From: Mesorhizobium sp.
Lineage (GTDB): Bacteria > Pseudomonadota > Alphaproteobacteria > Rhizobiales > Rhizobiaceae
Direction: 5' to 3'
DNA: 64,000 nt
Assembly: GCA_004020315.1 (NCBI GenBank)
Contig: SAQG01000024.1
Coordinates: 26,530-90,529 of the forward strand
In this document: in pieces, positions 1 through 8,210 of the stretch
Position numbering within the stretch: position 1 is the stretch's first letter
How the letters are laid out: each line of letters starts with the position of its first letter
Notes under the pieces: generated by a model
Database searches by the model: none
What the model was told of the DNA's origin: nothing
What the model saw: only the letters and a program-made list of their open reading frames with translations
Program-made: the position numbers and the translations under genes

Positions 1-80
1 GTCCGCCCGGTATGCTTTCCGGAGGCGCTCCACTCCGTCTCGCCATGTCGAACCAGGTAGATTTCAGGAAACGCGCTCAT
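1..80 (-). CDS. Histidine phosphatase family protein, 5' end only
   Basis: Read on the minus strand, the first 26 codons begin MSAFPEIYLVRHGETEW. RHGE is the catalytic phosphohistidine motif of the phosphoglycerate-mutase-like (histidine phosphatase) superfamily and sits near residue 11, as usual in this family. The ATG at 80 is preceded at good distance by GAAAGG. An in-frame ATG at 86 is possible but lies too close to that site. The rest of the gene lies outside the window, so substrate and full length cannot be judged. The fold is clear; the specific reaction (sugar phosphate, alpha-ribazole phosphate or other) is unknown. Confidence 0.8.
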   Translation of the reverse strand, partial: MSAFPEIYLVRHGETEWSASGKHTGR

Positions 81-209
81 CCTCATGCCTTTCGATGAAC
101 TCTGATATGATGCCCGCTCCCTCAGATCGGCCAGCGACGCAACCATAGCGGCTTCTACGCTCTCTCCAAATAGGCGGGCCAGACAGGGGGGATTGAGACC
201 CTACGCCTT

Positions 210-237
210 GCTGGCTCAACTCTTCCTCTGAGCCAGC
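210..237. other. Perfect 9-bp stem-loop in a divergent intergenic region
   Basis: GCTGGCTCA (210-218) pairs with TGAGCCAGC (229-237) around a 10-base loop. It lies in the 290-base gap between the phosphatase start and the MATE start, which are divergent, so it cannot terminate either gene. There is no T-run. Apart from this the gap 87-372 shows no gene. Confidence 0.3.
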
Positions 238-372
238 CTCTTGTCATAGCTGCCCGTTTCGTAGACAAGCCGTGCTGTTAATGCGGAATCCGGGCCGATC
301 ACGGCCATTTTCCGCGCTGAGACGTGGCTTCCGGCTTTTTAGCCGACGCGCCGCAATCGGATAGGCGAAAAA

Positions 373-1776
373 ATGTCTGCGATCGAAGCCGGCGCTCGCG
401 CGCCGGAAAACCTTTGGCGTCAGGAAATCAGGGCGACGCTGGCGCTCGCCTGGCCGATGGTGCTCACCAATCTCGGCCAGACCGCAATGACCGCCACCGA
501 TGTCATGATGATGGGGCGGCTGGGTCCGGACACGCTGGCCAGCGGCGCGCTCGGCGCCAACCTCTATTTCATGCCGCTTATCTTCGGGCTCGGCCTGATG
601 CTGGCGACCTCGCCGATGATCGCCACAGAACTCGGCCGCCGTCGTCACTCCGTGCGCGATCTGCGCCGCACCGTGCGGCAGGGCCTGTGGCTGGCGATCC
701 TAATCTCAATCCCGATCTGGATATTTCTCTGGTACGGCGAGGCCGTGCTGCTGGCGATGGGTCAGGAAACGGCGCTGGCGCATCAGGCCGGCATCTACCT
801 GCGCTGGCTCGAATGGGCGGTGCTGCCCTTCTACGGCTATATCGTCTTGCGCTCGTTCATCTCGGCGCTGGAGCGGCCAGGTTGGGCGCTGGTCATCGTC
901 TTCGTTGCCGTTGCCTGCAACGTCTTCTTCAACTGGGTGTTCATGTTCGGCAATCTCGGCGCCCCTTCGATGGGCATTGCCGGCTCCGGTCTCGCCACCA
1001 CGTTGTCCAGCGTGCTGATGTTCGCCGGCATGGCGGCGGTGGTGATGCTGGAGCCGAAGTTTCGCCGCTACCAACTGTTCGGGCGCTTCTGGCGGGCCGA
1101 TTGGCCGCGCTTCAAGGGCCTGCTGCGCCTCGGCTTGCCGATCGCCGGCCTTCTCGCCTTCGAGGTAACGATCTTCAACGCGGCGGCCCTTCTCATGGGT
1201 CTGATCGACGCGGCCTCGCTCGCGGCGCATGCCATCGCCATCCAGATCGCTTCGGTCAGCTTCATGGTACCGCTCGGCCTCAACCAGGCGGCGACGGTGC
1301 GCGTCGGGCTCGCCCATGGCGCCGGCAATCCGGAAGGTGTTTCCCGCGCCGGCTGGACCGCTTTTGTCATCGGCGTCTCGTTCATGGCGCTGATGGGGCT
1401 GGTGATGATCCTGTGGCCGCAGCTGCTGATCAGCGCATTCATCGATCTTGGCGACCCGGCCAATGCCAGGGTGATCGGGCTTGCCGTGTCGTTCCTGGCT
1501 TTTGCCGCGCTGTTCCAGATCTTCGACGGCGCGCAGGCCGTGGCCGCCGGCATGCTGCGCGGCCTGCACGACACCACGGTGCCGATGATCTATGCGGCGA
1601 TCGGCTATTGGGGCATCGGCCTGCCGCTCGGCGTGCTGCTCGCCTTCTATTCCGGGCTCGACGGCGTCGGCATCTGGATCGGCCTGTCGTTGGGGCTGGC
1701 GGTGGTGGCGGCGCTGCTTCTGGCGCGCTGGCTGCGGCGGGACAGGATCGCGCCGCCGTTTTCCTTTGGGCATTGA
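373..1776 (+). CDS. MATE family efflux transporter
   Basis: A 467-residue, strongly hydrophobic protein with about twelve predicted membrane spans in two similar halves, the size and layout of NorM/DinF-type MATE exporters. The family exports cationic drugs and metabolites from the cytoplasm in exchange for Na+ or H+. The N-terminal half contains the typical stretch LAWPMVLTNLGQTAM followed by the D-V-M-M-G segment, and the second half starts with a comparable GLPIAG segment near residue 255. The ATG at 373 is preceded by an AGGCGA-like ribosome site. It is a single gene: divergent from the partial phosphatase and convergent with the lipoprotein. The family is clear; the substrate cannot be told from sequence. 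Confidence 0.9.
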   Translation: MSAIEAGARAPENLWRQEIRATLALAWPMVLTNLGQTAMTATDVMMMGRLGPDTLASGALGANLYFMPLIFGLGLMLATSPMIATELGRRRHSVRDLRRTVRQGLWLAILISIPIWIFLWYGEAVLLAMGQETALAHQAGIYLRWLEWAVLPFYGYIVLRSFISALERPGWALVIVFVAVACNVFFNWVFMFGNLGAPSMGIAGSGLATTLSSVLMFAGMAAVVMLEPKFRRYQLFGRFWRADWPRFKGLLRLGLPIAGLLAFEVTIFNAAALLMGLIDAASLAAHAIAIQIASVSFMVPLGLNQAATVRVGLAHGAGNPEGVSRAGWTAFVIGVSFMALMGLVMILWPQLLISAFIDLGDPANARVIGLAVSFLAFAALFQIFDGAQAVAAGMLRGLHDTTVPMIYAAIGYWGIGLPLGVLLAFYSGLDGVGIWIGLSLGLAVVAALLLARWLRRDRIAPPFSFGH

Positions 1777-1814
1777 TGAAACGGCGTCGTCGCGAAGGAG
1801 GGCGATCGTGATGT

Positions 1815-2180
1815 CTAGGGATATTTCGTCTGATTGGCGCTCGCGCCCTGAGGGCTTAGATCGCTTTGCAACTCCTTTGGCAGTGGAAGACTTGAGCACC
1901 GCAGGTGCACCTCGCGGGCGAACAATTTTCGTTGCTTCTGCTGGTGCTCCTTGATGGCTGCTGCGAGCCCCAACCCGTACGGGCCAAGAAAGACGCCGGT
2001 CCCCCAACCCGGCTGCTTTTTTTCGCGAGCGTCGTAGTCCGAAGCCTCCATGCGGGCTTGCTGGCATTCCGGCGACGCCCATTTCTGGTCTTGCTTCGAA
2101 AGCGATGCTCCATAGTCGACCGGAGAGCTAGCGCATCCAGCCACTGTCGCGGCCAACGCGACGAACATTGCAATTCTCAC
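1815..2180 (-). CDS. Small lipoprotein
   Basis: A 121-residue protein with a short signal peptide (RIAMFVALAATVAGC) ending in a clear lipobox, VAGC, so it is probably lipidated at that cysteine and anchored in the envelope. I chose the GTG start at 2180 because a strong GGGAGG site precedes it by about seven bases. A longer reading from 2216 has no ribosome site and would put twelve extra residues before the signal peptide. The mature part is hydrophilic with a Gly-rich central stretch (GWGTGVFLGPYGLG) and resembles no family I recognise. It lies between the convergent MATE gene and the ABC-transporter genes. Function unknown. Confidence 0.7.
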   Translation of the reverse strand: MRIAMFVALAATVAGCASSPVDYGASLSKQDQKWASPECQQARMEASDYDAREKKQPGWGTGVFLGPYGLGLAAAIKEHQQKQRKLFAREVHLRCSSLPLPKELQSDLSPQGASANQTKYP

Positions 2181-2268
2181 CCCAAGCCCCTCCCGAAAGC
2201 ATTGTGGAGAGTACACAGAACTCTTCTCCCAACAAGGAGATAGCTCCGAAGAGGCAGCTTCCTAGTTT

Positions 2269-2910
2269 TTAGTCGCCCGTCGTTCCAAGCGAACGTGCAT
2301 ATTGCGTCAGCGGAAAGCACATGACGAAGAAGATCAGCGCGACAAGCCCGTAAACGGTGAAGGGTTCGAAGGTCGCATTGTTGATCGCGTTGGATGTCCT
2401 GACCAATTCCTCGAAACCGATGATCGAGGTCAGCGCCGTCGACTTGATCAGCTGCACCAGGAAGCCGACGGTCGGCGCGCGAGTGATCGAAAACGCCTGC
2501 GGCAGAATGATCAGCCTGAGTTCCTGCAGATAGTGGAGGCCGAGGCTGGCGCCGGCGTCCCACTGGCCGCGCGGCAGCGCATCGACGCCGCCGCGCCAGA
2601 TCTCGGCGAGATAGGCGCTGGCGAAGAAGGTGAGGCCAAGTGCTGCGGCGGTCCACGGTTCGATGCGCAAGCCCAGCATCGGCAGGCCAAAGAACATCAG
2701 GAAGAGCTGCATGAGCAGCGGCGTTCCCTGGAAAAGCGCGATGTAGCCCGAGGCAAGCCGCCGCGCCCATTTATTCTTCGCGATCCTGAGAAACAGCACG
2801 ACCATGCCGACCACGCCGCCGCCGACGAAGGCCGCGAGTGACAAAAGCACCGTCCAGCGCGCGGCGAGCAGAAGGTTGCGCACGATATCCCAGAAGGTGA
2901 ATTCGATCAT
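2269..2910 (-). CDS. Amino-acid-type ABC transporter permease (second)
   Basis: A 213-residue inner-membrane protein of the HisM/GlnP family of polar-amino-acid ABC permeases. It has about five membrane spans and the EAA-type cytoplasmic loop that contacts the ATPase, seen here as DAGASLGLHYLQELRLIILP. The ATG at 2910 overlaps the TGA stop of the preceding permease by four bases (ATGA), so the two are translationally coupled. A much longer open frame continues upstream in this frame but is only an antisense-free overlap with the other permease gene. It probably forms a heterodimeric channel with its neighbour. No ATP-binding subunit is encoded next to it. Confidence 0.88.
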   Translation of the reverse strand: MIEFTFWDIVRNLLLAARWTVLLSLAAFVGGGVVGMVVLFLRIAKNKWARRLASGYIALFQGTPLLMQLFLMFFGLPMLGLRIEPWTAAALGLTFFASAYLAEIWRGGVDALPRGQWDAGASLGLHYLQELRLIILPQAFSITRAPTVGFLVQLIKSTALTSIIGFEELVRTSNAINNATFEPFTVYGLVALIFFVMCFPLTQYARSLGTTGD

Positions 2911-3575
2911 GACACGCCGGCTCCCAGAGCGCGGCGGCCGCCGCTGACCAGCAGCCGGCGCAGCCCCATCGACAGGACGAGATAGACGATCGTCACCACG
3001 AAATAGGTCTCGAACGCGCGGAAGGTGCGCGCCTGCAGCATGTCGGCCTCGTAGGTCAGTTCGCGCACCGCGATCTGCGAAACCACGGCCGACTCCAGCA
3101 TCATGATGATGATCTGGCTGGTCAGCGCCGGATAGATCACCTTGAGTGCCTGCGGCAGCACGATCTTGACGAACACCTGACGGGGCCGGAGCCCAAGTGC
3201 CAGTGCTGCTTCCGTCTGTCCGCGCGGCACTGCGTCCAGCCCGGCGCCGACGATCTCGGTCGTGTAGGCCGCCATGTTGAGCGTCATTGCCAGCATGGCG
3301 GCCAGCAGCGGATCGAACCTTATGCCGATGCTGGGCAGCCCGAAGAAGATGAAGAACAGCTGCACCAGGAACGGCGTGTTCCTGATAATTTCGACATAGA
3401 CGCCGATCGCCCGCTTGAGCAGCAGGGGGCCGTTTCGCCGCCCTGCCGCGCCGAGAATGCTGAGGAACGTCCCCGCGAGCGTGGTCACGGCGATCAACAG
3501 GACCGTCGTGGCCGCCCCGCGCGTGATCGCACCTGTCGCATCGGCAAGCCAGCCGAAGTCGAGGCTGTAGCCCAT
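2907..3575 (-). CDS. Amino-acid-type ABC transporter permease (first)
   Basis: A 222-residue permease of the polar-amino-acid family. It has an N-terminal periplasmic/first-span region (MGYSLDFGWLADATG), about five membrane spans, and the EAA loop TEAALALGLRPRQVF followed by ILPQA-like residues. It lies 21 bases after the binding-protein gene and overlaps the next permease by four bases, so the three genes form one transcription unit. The pair would form the membrane pore for the solute delivered by the adjacent binding protein. The lack of an ATPase gene suggests sharing of an ATPase encoded elsewhere. Solute identity is not shown by the sequence. Confidence 0.88.
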   Translation of the reverse strand: MGYSLDFGWLADATGAITRGAATTVLLIAVTTLAGTFLSILGAAGRRNGPLLLKRAIGVYVEIIRNTPFLVQLFFIFFGLPSIGIRFDPLLAAMLAMTLNMAAYTTEIVGAGLDAVPRGQTEAALALGLRPRQVFVKIVLPQALKVIYPALTSQIIIMMLESAVVSQIAVRELTYEADMLQARTFRAFETYFVVTIVYLVLSMGLRRLLVSGGRRALGAGVS

Positions 3576-3596
3576 GATAGGTCCTTACCCCGGAGA

Positions 3597-4400
3597 TCAA
3601 TCCTTGAGATTGTCGGGATTGAGCGGCGTCTTGAGCCAGGCTTTCGAGCTTTCGTCCAGCTTGCCGTCGGCCAGCATCTTGGCGACCGCGTCGTTGACCG
3701 CTTGCTTCAGGCGGGCCTCGTTCTTGTTGAGGCCGATATGCGAGGGCGAGGTGAGAAGCTGGAATTTCTGCTCCGGCTTCAGCGCCTCTTGGCGGGCGAG
3801 CACCTGCGCGCCGACGTCGTTGCCGACGACCATCAACTGGGTCTGACCCGAGATGAAGGCCTGGATGACGGAATTGTAGTTGTCGAAACGGCGGATGTCG
3901 GCCGAGGCCGGTGCTGCCTCGGTCAGCGACGTATCTTCCAGCGTGCCGCGGTTGACGGCGATCGACTTGTCGGCGAGGTCGTCCTTGCCTTCGACCTTGA
4001 GCGCGGCCGGGCCGATCACGGCGATATAGTAGGGCGCGTAGGCGGCGGCGAAATCGATCACCTGCTCACGCTCCTTGGAGTAGCCGACGCTCATCAGGAT
4101 ATCGACGCGCTTGTCGGTAAGATACGGGATGCGGTTCTGCCCGGTCACGCTGACCAAATTGAGCTTGACCTTGAGCTGGTCGGCGATGAACTGCGCCACG
4201 TCGATGTCATAGCCTTTGATGCTCATATCGGCACTGGCCGAGGAGAAGGGCGGAAAGTCGGAGAAAATGCCGACATTGATGGCGCCGGCCTTGGTGATGT
4301 CATCGACCGCATCGGCATTGGCGGCCTCGGTGGCGAGACCAAAACCGGCGAGCATCAGCGCGGCGGCGATGGATGATTTGAGCTTCATGTGAAATGTCAT
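3597..4400 (-). CDS. Amino-acid-type ABC transporter substrate-binding protein
   Basis: A 267-residue periplasmic binding protein of SBP family 3 (polar amino acids, opines). A cleavable signal peptide ends near residue 29 (ANADA). The mature part starts with the usual pattern NVGIFSDFPPFSS...IKGYDIDVA, in which the F-P-P-F and G-x-D-x-D elements line the ligand site. A GGGG ribosome site lies seven bases before the ATG at 4400. It is 87 bases downstream of the ureohydrolase gene on the same strand, so a guanidino compound, polyamine or basic amino acid is a reasonable ligand. That ligand is inferred from context only. Confidence 0.88.
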   Translation of the reverse strand: MTFHMKLKSSIAAALMLAGFGLATEAANADAVDDITKAGAINVGIFSDFPPFSSASADMSIKGYDIDVAQFIADQLKVKLNLVSVTGQNRIPYLTDKRVDILMSVGYSKEREQVIDFAAAYAPYYIAVIGPAALKVEGKDDLADKSIAVNRGTLEDTSLTEAAPASADIRRFDNYNSVIQAFISGQTQLMVVGNDVGAQVLARQEALKPEQKFQLLTSPSHIGLNKNEARLKQAVNDAVAKMLADGKLDESSKAWLKTPLNPDNLKD

Positions 4401-4487
4401 TGTCGTTCCCCTGCTGGAAGCTTGTTTGTTTGAATGCGGCCGCCGGCTCCAGCGCGGCGGTCGCCTTGGATTTGGTGTCGGGCTCCC

Positions 4488-5549
4488 TCAGGCTCCCTTG
4501 CCTGTTATCGCCGGGCTGAAGACCATCAGGCTGAGAATCTCGAACAGCACCTGCGCGCCGGCATGGGCGGTGTTGGTGGTCGCGTCATATTGCGGCGCCA
4601 CCTCGACGACGTCGCCGCCGACGATGTTGAGGCCCTTCAGGCCGCGCAGCAGTTCGAGCACTTCCCGCGTCGTCAGCCCGCCGACTTCCGGCGTGCCGGT
4701 GCCCGGCGCGAAGGCCGGATCGACGCTGTCGATGTCGAAGGAGACGTAGGTCGGGCCATCGCCGACGATCTGGCGCGCCTTCGCGATGATGGCTGGGATG
4801 CCGAGGCCGGTCACCTCTTCGGCATGCACGACGGTCATGCCGGATTCGTAGGTGAACTCCCAAAGATACTCGGCCGAGCCGCGGATGCCGATCTGGATGG
4901 TGCGCGAAGGGTCGAGCACGCCGTCCAGCACCGCGTTACGGAACGGCCCGCCATGGTGGAACTTGGTCATGTCGAACAGGCCGCTGGTATCGCAGTGGGC
5001 GTCGATATGGATCATGCCGACCGGCGCCTTTTTGCCGACCGCTTTCAAGATCGGGTGGCTGATCGAATGATCGCCGCCGACCGATAGCGGGATGACGCCC
5101 GCATCGACGATCTGGTTGGTGCGACGCTCGATGTCGTCATGGCTGGTCTCCAGCCGGTAGCGGCTCTGGAACGGTACGTCGCCGATATCGGCCACCTTCA
5201 GCTCATGCGTCGGCGCGCATTCCAGCACATGGTTGTAGGGGCCGATGCGCTCGATGGCGCGCAGCGCCCTTGGCCCGAAGCGGGCACCCGGCCGGTTGGT
5301 GACGCCGAGGTCCATCGGCACGCCGATCATCGCCACCTGCAGATCGCCGAAGTCAGGATTGTCGGCGGCAATTTCCCGATACGGCGCGGCGAGGAAGGTC
5401 GGAATGCCGGAATAGGGCGCCAGCCGTGTGCCGCTCTTGGAGAAGATCTTGTCGGCGACGCGCCGGAATTTCGGGTCGAACATCTCGCCGCCGTGGCTCT
5501 CGCCGTATTTGCGGCGCAACGCTTCGAGCTTGCCGCGATCATAATCCAT
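4488..5549 (-). CDS. Ureohydrolase, agmatinase family
   Basis: A 353-residue binuclear metal ureohydrolase (arginase/agmatinase superfamily) that releases urea from a guanidino compound. The metal ligands are all visible: GGDHS with His161, the DAHCD set (Asp183, His185, Asp187) and SFDID (Asp272, Asp274). I chose the ATG at 5549 because GGAGG sits six bases upstream; an ATG 36 bases further up lacks this. The protein is longer at the N-terminus than simple agmatinases. Guanidinobutyrase, guanidinopropionase and guanidine hydrolase members share that trait, so agmatine is not certain as substrate. It heads an operon with an ABC importer and is divergent from a LysR regulator, which suggests inducible catabolism of an imported guanidino compound. 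Confidence 0.85.
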   Translation of the reverse strand: MDYDRGKLEALRRKYGESHGGEMFDPKFRRVADKIFSKSGTRLAPYSGIPTFLAAPYREIAADNPDFGDLQVAMIGVPMDLGVTNRPGARFGPRALRAIERIGPYNHVLECAPTHELKVADIGDVPFQSRYRLETSHDDIERRTNQIVDAGVIPLSVGGDHSISHPILKAVGKKAPVGMIHIDAHCDTSGLFDMTKFHHGGPFRNAVLDGVLDPSRTIQIGIRGSAEYLWEFTYESGMTVVHAEEVTGLGIPAIIAKARQIVGDGPTYVSFDIDSVDPAFAPGTGTPEVGGLTTREVLELLRGLKGLNIVGGDVVEVAPQYDATTNTAHAGAQVLFEILSLMVFSPAITGKGA

Positions 5550-5661
5550 TTCGGTCCTCCATGGCTGGTGCAGTGCGGCCATCAATGACGGTCGCTATCC
5601 TGCCGGCTGCCTGCGGATTTCATGTCTTGATGTTGTTCGACCTAAAGTGTCTTGCAGCTGC

Positions 5662-5712
5662 ATTGAAAAATCAATTGATATTGTTAGGGTCTTTGCTGTG
5701 AGAAAATCTCAC
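5662..5712. promoter_or_regulatory. Two dyads in the ureohydrolase/LysR divergent promoter
   Basis: ATTGA-AAAA-TCAAT (5662-5675) and GTGAGA-AAA-TCTCAC (5698-5712) are perfect inverted repeats in the AT-richer core of the divergent intergenic region. LysR regulators usually bind such T-N11-A-type dyads between their own gene and the target operon. The assignment as binding sites is inference from position. Confidence 0.45.
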
Positions 5713-5721
5713 ATTAATGTT

Positions 5722-5770
5722 GAGCACGATCTTATCCGAAAACCGGATTCCACTTTTCGGGATCGTGCTC
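5722..5770. repeat. Rhizobial palindromic intergenic repeat
   Basis: The ends GAGCACGATC and GATCGTGCTC are perfect inverse complements and enclose a core containing CCGAAAACCGGATTCCAC and TTTTCGG. I recognise this pattern as an interspersed palindrome frequent between genes in rhizobia. It ends 13 bases before the LysR start. Related, more diverged copies appear near 53351-53396 and 16657-16705. Confidence 0.7.
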
Positions 5771-5783
5771 GTTTGAGGCTCCG

Positions 5784-6758
5784 ATGGCCAAGCGTCTGCC
5801 TCCCCTGAATCCATTGCGCGCCTTCGAGGCGACGGCGCGTCACGCCTCGCTGACCAAGGCGGCGGCTGAGCTCAACGTCACCCATGGCGCCATCAGTCAC
5901 CAGATCAAGGCGCTCGAACAGTCGCTTGGGGTCAAGCTGTTCGAGCGCGCCGGCCAGCGGGTGAAGCTGACGCCGCACGGCGCCGAGTTGCTGCCGGCGG
6001 TGTCGACCGCCTTCGACGGCATCGCTGCCGCCACGCAGCGCATGACGAGGCCGGCGAGCACCGGCGCCCTCTCGGTGTCCTGCGTGCCGGCGCTGCTGTT
6101 GCTGTGGATGATCCCGCGGCTCGGCAGCTTCACCTCGCAATATCCCGATATCAGGCTGACGCTGATCCCATCCAACGACGCCAAGGACATCCGCGCGCCG
6201 CATATCGACGTCTGCGTGCATTATGGCGACGGCAGCTGGACCGATTGCTGGATGCGCAAATGGTCGGGCCTCGAACTGTTCCCGGTGGTCAGCCCGACGC
6301 TGATCAACAACCGTCCGATCCGCACCGTGCGCGATCTCGCCGATCACGTCTTCCTGCATGGCGACGACGGCCGCGAGTGGCACACCTGGCTGGCCGCCGC
6401 CGATGCGCTGGATCTGGAGCGCGGCCGCCGCCACCATCTCGGCGACGCGCGCATGGCGAGCGAGGCCGCTGTTCACGGCCATGGCGTGGCGCTCGGCGAT
6501 ACGGTGACCGCAAGCGGACTGCTCGCCAGGGGATTGCTTGTCGCGCCGTTCAGCCTGTCGGTGCCGGCGGTCGACGATTTCTACGTCGTCTGCCGCAACG
6601 AGATGAGGTCGGCGCCGATCGTGCAGCTGTTCATCGACTGGCTGTTTGCCGAGAAAGAACAGGCCGACGGCCGCGCCGATGCGCCGGTTGCGGGCAGGAT
6701 CGGCATCCGCAGGAAGCGCCCGGCGCTGCGAGTGGTCGGCGCCAAGACGGCGTCCTGA
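5784..6758 (+). CDS. LysR family transcriptional regulator
   Basis: A 324-residue LysR-type regulator of the GcvA-like branch. Residues 1-65 form the winged helix-turn-helix: PLNPLRAFEATARHASLTKAA, then LNVTHGAISHQIKALEQSLG and FERAGQRVKLTPHG. The rest is a periplasmic-binding-like effector domain. It is transcribed away from the ureohydrolase gene across a 234-base gap containing two dyads, the usual arrangement for a LysR activator of the neighbouring operon. Target and inducer (perhaps the guanidino substrate) are inferred from this arrangement. Confidence 0.9.
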   Translation: MAKRLPPLNPLRAFEATARHASLTKAAAELNVTHGAISHQIKALEQSLGVKLFERAGQRVKLTPHGAELLPAVSTAFDGIAAATQRMTRPASTGALSVSCVPALLLLWMIPRLGSFTSQYPDIRLTLIPSNDAKDIRAPHIDVCVHYGDGSWTDCWMRKWSGLELFPVVSPTLINNRPIRTVRDLADHVFLHGDDGREWHTWLAAADALDLERGRRHHLGDARMASEAAVHGHGVALGDTVTASGLLARGLLVAPFSLSVPAVDDFYVVCRNEMRSAPIVQLFIDWLFAEKEQADGRADAPVAGRIGIRRKRPALRVVGAKTAS

Positions 6759-6896
6759 GGCTGCGATTGCCGAAGTCTTGCACTTGCCGCAGGGTTTTCT
6801 TTTTGTCGGGCCAGCTCGCAAAGCGGGAGGCGCTTTCAAAAATTCAATGCTAAGAGGCATTCCGCAGGGAGCGAGCAGCGAAGGCGGCATCGAGAC

Positions 6897-8201
6897 ATGA
6901 CTAAGACCGATATAGCGCGGCGCGTCTACAACCACACCTGGAAACTAGACCCGATCGTCCGCAGCCTGCTCGACACCGATTTCTACAAGCTGTTGATGCT
7001 GCAGATGATCTGGGGCATGTACCCCAAGATCGACACCACCTTCTCGCTGATCAACCGCACCACCTCGGTTCGCCTTGCCGAGGAGATCGACGAGGCGGAA
7101 CTGCGCGATCAGCTCGACCATGCCCGCACCTTGCGCTTCTCGAAGAAGGAGATGATCTGGCTCGGCGGCAACACCTTCTATGGCCGCAAGCAGATCTTCG
7201 AACCGGAATTCCTCGCTTGGCTCGAACATTTCCAGCTGCCGGAATACGAGCTTTCCAAGCGCGATGGACAGTACGAGCTCACTTTCAGCGGTCCGTGGAT
7301 GTACACGACGCTGTGGGAGATCCCGGCGCTCGCCATCCTCAACGAACTGCGCTCGCGCGCCGCCATGCGGGCGTTCGGGCCCTTCGCGCTCGACGTGCTC
7401 TATGCCCGCGCCAAGGCCAAGATGTGGGCCAAGACCGAGCGGCTGAAAGCGCTGCCCGATATCCGCATTTCGGATTTCGGCACCCGCCGCCGCCATTCCT
7501 TCCTGTGGCAGCGCTGGTGCGTCGAAGCGCTCAAGGAAGGGATCGGCGAGGCTTTCACGGGCACCTCCAACGTGCTGCTCGCCATGGACAACGATCTCGA
7601 GGCGCTCGGCACCAACGCGCATGAATTGCCGATGGTGCTGGCCGCGCTTGCCAATTCGGAAAAGGAGTTGAAGCAGTCGCCCTACAAGGTGCTGCAGGAC
7701 TGGCAACGCTACTATGGCGGCAATCTGCTGATCGTGCTGCCGGATGCTTTCGGTACCGCTTCGTTTCTGCGCGATGCGCCGGACTGGGTCGCCGACTGGA
7801 CCGGCTTTCGCCCCGACAGCGCGCCGCCGATCGAGGGCGGCGAGAAGATCCTTTCCTGGTGGCGCCAAAAGGGCAAGGACCCCAGGCAGAAGCTGCTCAT
7901 CTTCTCCGACGGGCTCGAGGTCGAGACCATCGAGGAAACCTACCGTCACTTCCGCGGCAAGGTGCGCATGTCCTTCGGTTGGGGCACCAACCTGACCAAT
8001 GATTTCGAAGGCTGCGCGCCGACCGACACCAACCGGCTCGACGCCATCTCGCTGGTCTGCAAGGTCACGGAGGCCAATGGCCGCCCGGCGGTCAAGCTCT
8101 CCGACAATCCCGCCAAGGCCACCGGCGACGAAAAAGAGATCGAGCGCTATTTGCGCATCTTCGGCGAGAAAGACCGCGTGGAGCAGCTGGTGAAGGTGTG
8201 A
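6897..8201 (+). CDS. pncB: Nicotinate phosphoribosyltransferase
   Basis: A 434-residue cytoplasmic enzyme of the PncB family that makes nicotinate mononucleotide from nicotinate and PRPP, coupled to ATP hydrolysis. It is the entry step of the Preiss-Handler NAD salvage route. The N-terminus has the family pattern LLDTDFYKLLMLQMIW. The motif FGTRRRHSFLWQ at about 195-206 carries the histidine (His200) equivalent to the autophosphorylated residue of the Salmonella enzyme. The downstream SFGWGTNLTNDF forms part of the phosphoribosyl site. It stands alone on the plus strand after the LysR gene. Nicotinamidase is encoded 8 kb away, so both salvage enzymes are in this window. Confidence 0.95.
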   Translation: MTKTDIARRVYNHTWKLDPIVRSLLDTDFYKLLMLQMIWGMYPKIDTTFSLINRTTSVRLAEEIDEAELRDQLDHARTLRFSKKEMIWLGGNTFYGRKQIFEPEFLAWLEHFQLPEYELSKRDGQYELTFSGPWMYTTLWEIPALAILNELRSRAAMRAFGPFALDVLYARAKAKMWAKTERLKALPDIRISDFGTRRRHSFLWQRWCVEALKEGIGEAFTGTSNVLLAMDNDLEALGTNAHELPMVLAALANSEKELKQSPYKVLQDWQRYYGGNLLIVLPDAFGTASFLRDAPDWVADWTGFRPDSAPPIEGGEKILSWWRQKGKDPRQKLLIFSDGLEVETIEETYRHFRGKVRMSFGWGTNLTNDFEGCAPTDTNRLDAISLVCKVTEANGRPAVKLSDNPAKATGDEKEIERYLRIFGEKDRVEQLVKV

Positions 8202-8210
8202 GGGTGGGGG

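Noticed and set aside
706..2082. Long antisense open frames, such as one opposite the MATE gene, and similar long Arg/Ala/Gly-rich frames elsewhere
   Set aside because: They are antisense or shifted readings of GC-rich genes, with low-complexity composition, no ribosome sites and no family motifs.
2269..3600. A single 443-codon frame spanning both ABC permeases
   Set aside because: Its first half is the out-of-frame reading of the first permease; the second permease starts properly at 2910 with an ATGA overlap.
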